Below are positions 1 through 3,559 of a stretch of DNA of 7,892 nucleotides, one piece after another (positions within the stretch are counted from its first letter, which is position 1; every line of letters begins with the position of its first letter). A program made the position numbers and the translations under genes. The notes beneath the pieces were generated by a model. The model saw only the letters and a program-made list of their open reading frames with translations, did no database searches and had not been told where the DNA came from. The stretch comes from an uncultured Eubacteriales bacterium (lineage in GTDB: Bacteria; Bacillota; Clostridia; UMGS1840): contig USLP01000053.1 in assembly GCA_900555525.1 (NCBI GenBank), positions 1 through 7,892 on the forward strand. Reading direction: 5' to 3'.

Positions 1-1
1 G

Positions 2-20
2 GGGCGGATATTATCCGCCC
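2..20. repeat. G/C-rich perfect palindrome at window edge
   Basis: GGGCGGAT (2-9) and ATCCGCCC (13-20) form a perfect 8-bp stem around a 3-nt loop. The GGGCGGA word recurs at 69-75. The hairpin lies about 107 nt past the histidine kinase stop codon, so it could act as a transcription barrier. No U-tract can be seen because the window ends there. It may instead be a copy of a dispersed intergenic palindromic repeat. The rest of 1-126 holds no gene that I can support. Confidence 0.5.
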
Positions 21-126
21 GCAAACGCAAATTCGCACACCCCCACGGCAACGTACAAACCTATGGACGGGCGGACACACAGGTCATTCCCTACAGTGCA
101 TTGTCATGAATTTGCAAAAATTATTA

Positions 127-1398
127 TTATCCGTTTAATATAATGCAAACGGTTAATATTCCGTTATCTGTGCTGTATTTGATTCCGCCGTCGTATTTTC
201 TTATTGCCGAAAGCATACTTGCTATTCCGATACCTCGGTTTTTAATCATATTGTTTTCTATGGCAATATCCTTTTTGCAGGGGTTGGAGCATACAATAAC
301 GGTTTTGTCCGCAACCGTTCGTATATTAACCCTTATTTCTCCGCTTGATTTACATTCGATACAGCCGTTTACGGCATTTTCCAAAAGGTTTGACAAAACG
401 GCGACAAAATCCATATCCGTTACGGGTGTGCTTTCGCTCGTATCCGCTTCTATAAATGCTTTGATACCGTTTTTTTGCGCTTTATTATAAAAGCTGTTCA
501 AAATGGCGTTTACGGTTATATGCGGACAAAATTCATTGATTTTCGATTCGTTTAAGCTATGGTCATACTGTTTTAAATATTTCACAGCGTCCTCGATTTC
601 GCCTTTTTCAAGCATGGAGACAAGGTTTCGGTTGTGATGTCTGAAATCATGACGAACGGTTTTTGCCGCCAGTTCATGCTCTTTTGCGGTTTTAAGCTGT
701 CCCTGCAAATAAGCCACATTTTGATTTATCAGCTCCGCATTGCTTTCGTCTATCATGGCTTCAACCGTGCCGAAAATAACCCACAGAATAGACATATAAA
801 GCAATACGAAAATCGCAAAAAATGGGATATATCTGCCGATATGCGCATATTCGGAATGAAATATCACCAAAAACAATGCGAATATTGCCAGAAACAAAAC
901 GGAAACAACAGATATCGAGTACCACGTTTTACGCTGTTTGCCCGATACGGTTCTTACAGTAGGGCGCAAAAACCAAATGTATATAAAAACCATGGGGATA
1001 AATAAAACCGTTCTTATGATGTTTCTTGCATAGTATACGGTTAATTCCGACGCACCCTTGAAAAATATGCTCGTAAGCAAAAGCGAAATGCACACAAACA
1101 TACAAAATACGTTTGCATAGCTTATAAAAAGAAAAACCTTTTTGCAGGTTGAATCCGCAGAGGTATACAAAAAGACGAAAAATGACATAACAATCGTACT
1201 TGTGAAAGCGCCGGCGTAATACTGCGGAGTTTCACCGAGCATTGTATACGAAAGCGTTATGAGACACACAAACGCAGCGCAGAACACCGAATATATGAAT
1301 ACTGTTTTTTTCGCAGAATATTTTGGCTCCGTCATCGCCCAAAAGGAAAGCAAATGCGAAATCCCGAGCAAGACCCAAGCCGAAATCATATGTATCAT
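127..1398 (-). CDS. GHKL-domain (AgrC-like) membrane sensor histidine kinase
   Basis: This is probably the sensor of a two-component system: it senses a signal at the membrane, autophosphorylates on histidine and passes the phosphate to the LytTR regulator encoded upstream at 1819-2547. The N-terminal half (residues about 5-210) has six or seven hydrophobic segments. A short helical linker (about 212-245) leads to the dimerisation/H-box motif TVRHDFRHH, where H250 is the expected phosphoacceptor. The ATPase domain follows, with N-box LSNLLENAVNGC (N337 and N341) and glycine box NRGIGIASM (G389, G391). At 423 aa it is full length for AgrC/ComD-type kinases. A second in-frame ATG lies three codons in; I kept the first because GAAAGGA (1410-1416) is 11 nt upstream of it. 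No AgrB or clear AgrD peptide gene is visible, so the signal is unknown. Family call is firm; peptide sensing is inference. Confidence 0.93.
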   Translation of the reverse strand: MIHMISAWVLLGISHLLSFWAMTEPKYSAKKTVFIYSVFCAAFVCLITLSYTMLGETPQYYAGAFTSTIVMSFFVFLYTSADSTCKKVFLFISYANVFCMFVCISLLLTSIFFKGASELTVYYARNIIRTVLFIPMVFIYIWFLRPTVRTVSGKQRKTWYSISVVSVLFLAIFALFLVIFHSEYAHIGRYIPFFAIFVLLYMSILWVIFGTVEAMIDESNAELINQNVAYLQGQLKTAKEHELAAKTVRHDFRHHNRNLVSMLEKGEIEDAVKYLKQYDHSLNESKINEFCPHITVNAILNSFYNKAQKNGIKAFIEADTSESTPVTDMDFVAVLSNLLENAVNGCIECKSSGEIRVNIRTVADKTVIVCSNPCKKDIAIENNMIKNRGIGIASMLSAIRKYDGGIKYSTDNGILTVCIILNG

Positions 1399-1409
1399 TT
1401 TATAATCAT

Positions 1410-1432
1410 TCCTTTCTGCGCCGTAAGGCGCA
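1410..1432 (-). promoter_or_regulatory. Hairpin abutting the ribosome binding site of the kinase gene
   Basis: On the minus strand TGCGCC, loop TTAC, GGCGCA (1432-1417) forms a perfect 6-bp G/C-rich stem. It ends exactly where the Shine-Dalgarno GAAAGGA (1416-1410) begins, and the start codon is 11 nt further on. It has no U-tract, so it is not an intrinsic terminator. It could influence ribosome access or protect a processed mRNA 5' end. The structure is seen; the role is inferred. Confidence 0.4.
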
Positions 1433-1476
1433 AAACTTATGCCTCAAGCCTGAAAGAAAATTGTTCATAGCAGTGT

Positions 1477-1753
1477 TGGGCATTAGGAACACAAACTCAA
1501 TATGGTTTAAAAAGGCAAATTTTCCGCAATACTGCGTCAAAATGCTCGTTAATCCACAAAGGATTGCCTGCGCTTTTTCCTTGTCTTACAAAAAATTTGC
1601 ACTTTTTAAACTCTCCGACCTCTATATTAGGAAAATTTTTGTTTTTTTGGTGCGTAAAGGCGAAGCAAGGCTGTCGCCTTGCAAGACTGACAATCCGAAA
1701 AAACGAGAATTTAACAATAAAGAGGCATATTGAGTTTGAGTCCCTAATGCCCA
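1477..1753. mobile_element. MITE-like element with 28-bp terminal inverted repeats
   Basis: Bases 1477-1504 and 1726-1753 are inverted copies of each other with only two mismatches in 28 bp. They bound a 277-bp A/T-rich segment with no transposase. Inside is a strong hairpin: AAGGCGAAGC (1657-1666), loop AAG, then GCTGTCGCCTT (1670-1680), with one bulged base. I see no convincing target-site duplication outside the arms. The element sits in the 420-bp gap between the response regulator and kinase genes, which are normally adjacent, so insertion into an existing operon is likely. A minus-strand frame (1497-1793) reads through most of it but has no ribosome binding site or recognisable domain. 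Non-autonomous mobile element is my inference from structure; a structured RNA or processing element is an alternative. Confidence 0.6.
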
Positions 1754-1818
1754 TTGTGAGCGGTGCTGTACACGGCTGTACCGCCCCGAACAAAAAAAGG
1801 CGCTATGGGCGATTTTAC

Positions 1819-2547
1819 TCAGGCTTTCATTGCCTCCTTGCTGTAGAAATCGAAATACCTCTCCCTAACCTCATTGCGGAGCCGTCTCGGAACGGGGATA
1901 TTCTGCCCGTTTGTCATAATAAGCTCGGACATAAGAACGCTCTGCACACACCGCAGATTTACAATATACGAAGCCCCGACCGTTATAAAACCCGTAATAT
2001 CACGAAAAAGATTTTTCATATCCGAAAGCGGTGTACGGGTTTTTAAGACTTTCCCCGATTTTAGATATATTTCCACGCTGTGATTTTTCGATTCCATATA
2101 TAAAACCTCGTACAAATCAATGCGGTGTATTTCTTTTCCGCACGTTACGGGCGCAAACAAGCGATTTTCTCTTTTTTCAATCACCCGATTAAGCGTGTCG
2201 GAAAGCCTGTCTTTTGAAAACGGCTTTGTCAGATAGTCGTTCACATGGAGCGCAAACGCCTCAACGGCAAAATCGGAGCTTGATGTAAGAAAAATTATAT
2301 CCGTACCGCCGCCGCTTTTTGTTTGAATTTCTTTTGCGGTTTCCGTTCCCAAAATCCCGGGCATACAAATATCGAGAAGCGCAATATCGGGCGTACCGTT
2401 TTTGTTTATATCGTCAAGCATATCGAGAGGATTTAAGAAACAGCTTATATTAAAAATATGCTCCGTATGCTCTTTTGCATATTCAAAAACGGCAAGCCTG
2501 ATGCTTTCAAGCTCGCTTTTTTGGTCATCACATATCATAATATTCAT
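1819..2547 (-). CDS. LytTR-family DNA-binding response regulator
   Basis: A cytoplasmic transcription regulator, presumably phosphorylated by the GHKL kinase downstream (127-1398). The receiver domain covers about residues 1-120: acidic pocket D7-D8, phosphoacceptor D59 in ALLDICMPG, T88 in IIFLTSS and K108 in DYLTKPF. A LytTR domain covers about 131-236, with hallmarks such as VLYMESKNHSVEIY and the C-terminal segment around IPVPRRLRNEVRERY. Its 242 aa is the normal size for AgrA/LytR-type regulators. The start at 2547 has a strong AAGGAGGGG site (2554-2562) 6-8 nt upstream. An in-frame ATG three codons later (MICDDQ) is the alternative. A perfect-consensus promoter lies 180 nt upstream and overlaps possible LytTR operator half-sites, which would fit autoregulation. 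Regulator before kinase matches many clostridial pairs; the 420-bp separation from the kinase is unusual. Confidence 0.95.
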   Translation of the reverse strand: MNIMICDDQKSELESIRLAVFEYAKEHTEHIFNISCFLNPLDMLDDINKNGTPDIALLDICMPGILGTETAKEIQTKSGGGTDIIFLTSSSDFAVEAFALHVNDYLTKPFSKDRLSDTLNRVIEKRENRLFAPVTCGKEIHRIDLYEVLYMESKNHSVEIYLKSGKVLKTRTPLSDMKNLFRDITGFITVGASYIVNLRCVQSVLMSELIMTNGQNIPVPRRLRNEVRERYFDFYSKEAMKA

Positions 2548-2576
2548 TCTTAACCCCTCCTTTTGCCCGACGCTTT

Positions 2577-2660
2577 CTATATTTCTTTACAGCTTCCGTC
2601 CGAAGCTATATACAAAATATCCGCTTCCTGCCATTTCCGGTAAAAAATTTGCGGTTTCAT
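2577..2660 (-). CDS. Possible 27-aa leader peptide upstream of the LytTR regulator
   Basis: A minus-strand ATG at 2660 opens a 27-codon frame that ends in TAG 29 nt before the regulator start. The peptide begins MKPQIFYRKW and ends DGSCKEI, with one cysteine five residues from... the C-terminal region (C24) and no membrane segment or signal peptide. GAAAGGA (2672-2678) lies 11 nt upstream of the ATG, the same sequence and spacing used by the kinase gene and nearly that of valS, which supports translation. A shorter 15-codon frame (2704-2657) overlaps its start by ATGA but has no ribosome binding site. A hairpin AGCTTC/GAAGCT (2591-2607) lies inside the frame. I do not recognise the peptide. 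It could be a leader peptide, a signal-peptide remnant or chance; it lacks an obvious AgrD-like amphipathic start. Confidence 0.3.
   Translation of the reverse strand: MKPQIFYRKWQEADILYIASDGSCKEI
2591..2607. other. Short hairpin in the regulator 5' leader
   Basis: AGCTTC, loop CGTCC, GAAGCT gives a perfect 6-bp stem with a 5-nt loop. It lies 44 nt upstream of the regulator start codon and inside the possible 27-aa frame. There is no following U-tract on the minus strand, so it is not a terminator. Any regulatory role is speculative. Confidence 0.3.
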
Positions 2661-2726
2661 AATCCTTTTATTCCTTTCGGCTTTTTCATAGGTAATTTAG
2701 GCATTTTTTGTTGTTGTACAATTTTG

Positions 2727-2755
2727 ATTATATAATAATTAACGTTCATTGTCAA
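2727..2755 (-). promoter_or_regulatory. Perfect-consensus sigma-A promoter for the regulator operon
   Basis: Read on the minus strand, TTGACA (2755-2750) is followed after exactly 17 nt by TATAAT (2732-2727). Both hexamers match consensus fully. Transcription should start near 2720, giving a leader of about 170 nt before the regulator. It lies just downstream of the rpsT terminator, so the regulator operon is a separate unit. A promoter this strong ahead of a regulator suggests it needs repression. Confidence 0.85.
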
Positions 2756-2767
2756 TAGATGAAGTGA
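2738..2767 (-). promoter_or_regulatory. Candidate LytTR operator (direct repeat, 12-bp spacer)
   Basis: On the minus strand TCACTTCAT (2767-2759), 12 nt, then AACGTTAAT (2746-2738) form two direct 9-mers. The downstream one fits the published LytTR half-site pattern [TA][AC][CA]GTTN[AG][TG] at all positions; the upstream one misses only the G. Spacing of 12-13 bp is the known LytTR arrangement. The repeats straddle the -35 box and enter the -35/-10 spacer, a position suited to repression by the product of 1819-2547. The pattern is degenerate, so chance is possible. Confidence 0.35.
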
Positions 2768-2790
2768 AAAAGTTGGGCTTTTATATATAA

Positions 2791-2821
2791 AAAAATACGG
2801 TTCAATTTTGAACCGTATTTT
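2791..2821 (-). terminator. Intrinsic terminator of rpsT
   Basis: AAAATACGGTTCAA (2792-2805) and TTGAACCGTATTTT (2808-2821) are perfect inverted arms, practically a 12-bp stem with a 6-nt loop. On the minus strand the stem is followed by a run of seven or so U residues. It starts about 17 nt after the rpsT stop codon and separates rpsT from the regulator promoter. Confidence 0.9.
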
Positions 2822-2838
2822 CAATGCAATATGAAATA

Positions 2839-3108
2839 TTACTTGGAAATTGCCGCATTGCGTTTCTTTGCAACAGCGGATTTTTTTCTCGATGCGTTGT
2901 TAGCTTTGATAATGTTTTTGGAAGCCGCCTGGTCGATTCTTTTAACGGTTTCGTTGAAGCTCGCTTCGATAGCGTCCTTATCTCCGCTTTCGCATACGGA
3001 ATCAAAATTTTTAAGTGTTGTTTTAAGGTTGGACTTAATCATCTGATTCTGCAATGTTTTTGTTTCAATAACTTTAACTCTTTTTTTAGCTGATTTAATG
3101 TTAGGCAT
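2839..3108 (-). CDS. rpsT: Small ribosomal subunit protein S20 (bS20)
   Basis: Encodes the 89-aa primary 16S rRNA-binding protein bS20 of the 30S subunit. The start MPNIKSAKKRVKV is diagnostic: a lysine/arginine-rich N-terminal helix that inserts into 16S rRNA. A long helical body follows, with a conserved SASRK-like stretch here read as NNASRKKSAVAKKRN near the C-terminus. Length is typical for the family. The start is fixed by AGGAGA (3116-3121), about 8 nt upstream. It is a single-gene unit with its own promoter (3224-3252), a roughly 108-nt structured leader and a terminator (2791-2821), and is divergent from the valS operon. S20 is known to control its own synthesis in Escherichia coli; whether the leader here does the same is inference. 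Confidence 0.98.
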   Translation of the reverse strand: MPNIKSAKKRVKVIETKTLQNQMIKSNLKTTLKNFDSVCESGDKDAIEASFNETVKRIDQAASKNIIKANNASRKKSAVAKKRNAAISK

Positions 3109-3115
3109 TTTAAGT

Positions 3116-3203
3116 TCTCCTTTTAAAATTTAAAAAAATATCTATTAAAACTTCGGAATATAGGAGAGGTCAGAATCAAGAACGACTTGATTGCAATTCC
3201 GAA
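3116..3203 (-). promoter_or_regulatory. Structured rpsT 5' leader with possible anti-Shine-Dalgarno
   Basis: The rpsT leader folds into two nested stems: outer TTCGGAAT/ATTCCGAA (8 bp, 3196-3203 with 3152-3159) and inner AATCAAG/CTTGATT (7 bp, 3174-3180 with 3186-3192, 5-nt loop). They are separated by an asymmetric internal loop with 14 nt on the 3' side (3160-3173). In that loop UCUCCU (3167-3162) is exactly complementary to AGGAGA (3121-3116), the rpsT Shine-Dalgarno. Base pairing between them would hide the ribosome binding site. This suggests a translational switch, perhaps bound by S20, but that is inference from base complementarity. Confidence 0.5.
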
Positions 3204-3223
3204 TTTAATATGCAACAATTAGT

Positions 3224-3252
3224 ATTATAAGCTATTTCCTTATAAAAGTCAA
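3224..3252 (-). promoter_or_regulatory. Sigma-A promoter of rpsT
   Basis: On the minus strand TTGACT (3252-3247), a 17-nt spacer and TATAAT (3229-3224) make a near-consensus promoter with one mismatch. The expected start near 3217 gives a leader of about 108 nt, enough for the structure at 3152-3203. It is back-to-back with the valS-operon promoter about 50 bp away. Confidence 0.85.
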
Positions 3253-3300
3253 GAGTTTTTTTAAAATTTTCATAAATTTAATTAATTTTTCCAAAAGTAC

Positions 3301-3329
3301 TTGAAATTTTCGGCAATTTATTATATAAT
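3301..3329 (+). promoter_or_regulatory. Sigma-A promoter of the small membrane protein-valS-dus operon
   Basis: TTGAAA (3301-3306), a 17-nt spacer and TATAAT (3324-3329) match consensus at 11 of 12 positions. The start near 3336 leaves a leader of only about 25 nt before the first gene. That is too short for a T-box or other large riboswitch. Confidence 0.85.
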
Positions 3330-3361
3330 AATATGTATATATAATTTTCGGAGGAACGTTT

Positions 3362-3541
3362 ATGAAGTATGTAATACTTGTTTTGCTCGCCGTGGGAGCA
3401 TTCGTTGCATATCTGTCAAAATATATTTTCAGGTGGGTCAAAAAGGAAGACCCCACTCCAAAGCAAAATGTCAATATAAAATTAATCGGTCTTGCATTTG
3501 TTTTGATTGCTGTTGTGATGACTTTTGTGTTTTTAAGATAG
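3362..3541 (+). CDS. 59-aa small membrane protein, function unknown
   Basis: First gene of the valS operon. The ATG has an excellent GGAGG site (3350-3354) 7 nt upstream and lies about 25 nt from the predicted transcription start. The 59-aa product has a hydrophobic helix at about residues 3-23 (ILVLLAVGAFVAYL), a charged loop at 24-40 (RWVKKEDPTPK) and a second helix at 41-58 (LIGLAFVLIAVVMTFVFL). It should be a helical hairpin in the membrane; the positive loop suggests it faces the cytoplasm. The stop codon's G is the first base of the GAAAGGA site for valS (3541-3547), so the two genes are tightly linked. I do not recognise a named family. The ribosome binding site, operon position and clean two-helix composition make it a real gene; function is unknown. 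Confidence 0.8.
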   Translation: MKYVILVLLAVGAFVAYLSKYIFRWVKKEDPTPKQNVNIKLIGLAFVLIAVVMTFVFLR

Positions 3542-3559
3542 AAAGGAATATAATAAAAA

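Larger units (their letters stand above)
1399..1818. other. 420-bp gap between regulator and kinase genes
   Basis: This gap holds the inverted-repeat element (1477-1753) and, next to the kinase start, the hairpin plus ribosome binding site (1410-1432). Between the regulator stop and the element lies an imperfect palindromic stretch around 1760-1785 (GCGGT paired with ACCGC around TGTACA-like sequence). I saw no good promoter for the kinase on the minus strand here and no clear intrinsic terminator after the regulator. Read-through transcription of regulator, element and kinase as one mRNA is therefore plausible but not shown. Confidence 0.6.

Noticed and set aside
143..490. Plus-strand open frame of 115 codons
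   Set aside because: Antisense to the ATPase domain of the kinase; no ribosome binding site or recognisable domain.
1323..1733. Plus-strand open frame of 136 codons
   Set aside because: Runs antisense from the kinase start through the inverted-repeat element; composition and lack of a start signal indicate chance.
1469..1768. AGCAGTGTTG (1469-1478) and AGCGGTGCTG (1759-1768) as a target-site duplication of the element
   Set aside because: Only 8 of 10 bases match and the copies are not flush with the inverted-repeat ends.
1564..2046. Plus-strand open frame of 160 codons
   Set aside because: Overlaps the element and is antisense to the LytTR domain, which is clearly the real gene.
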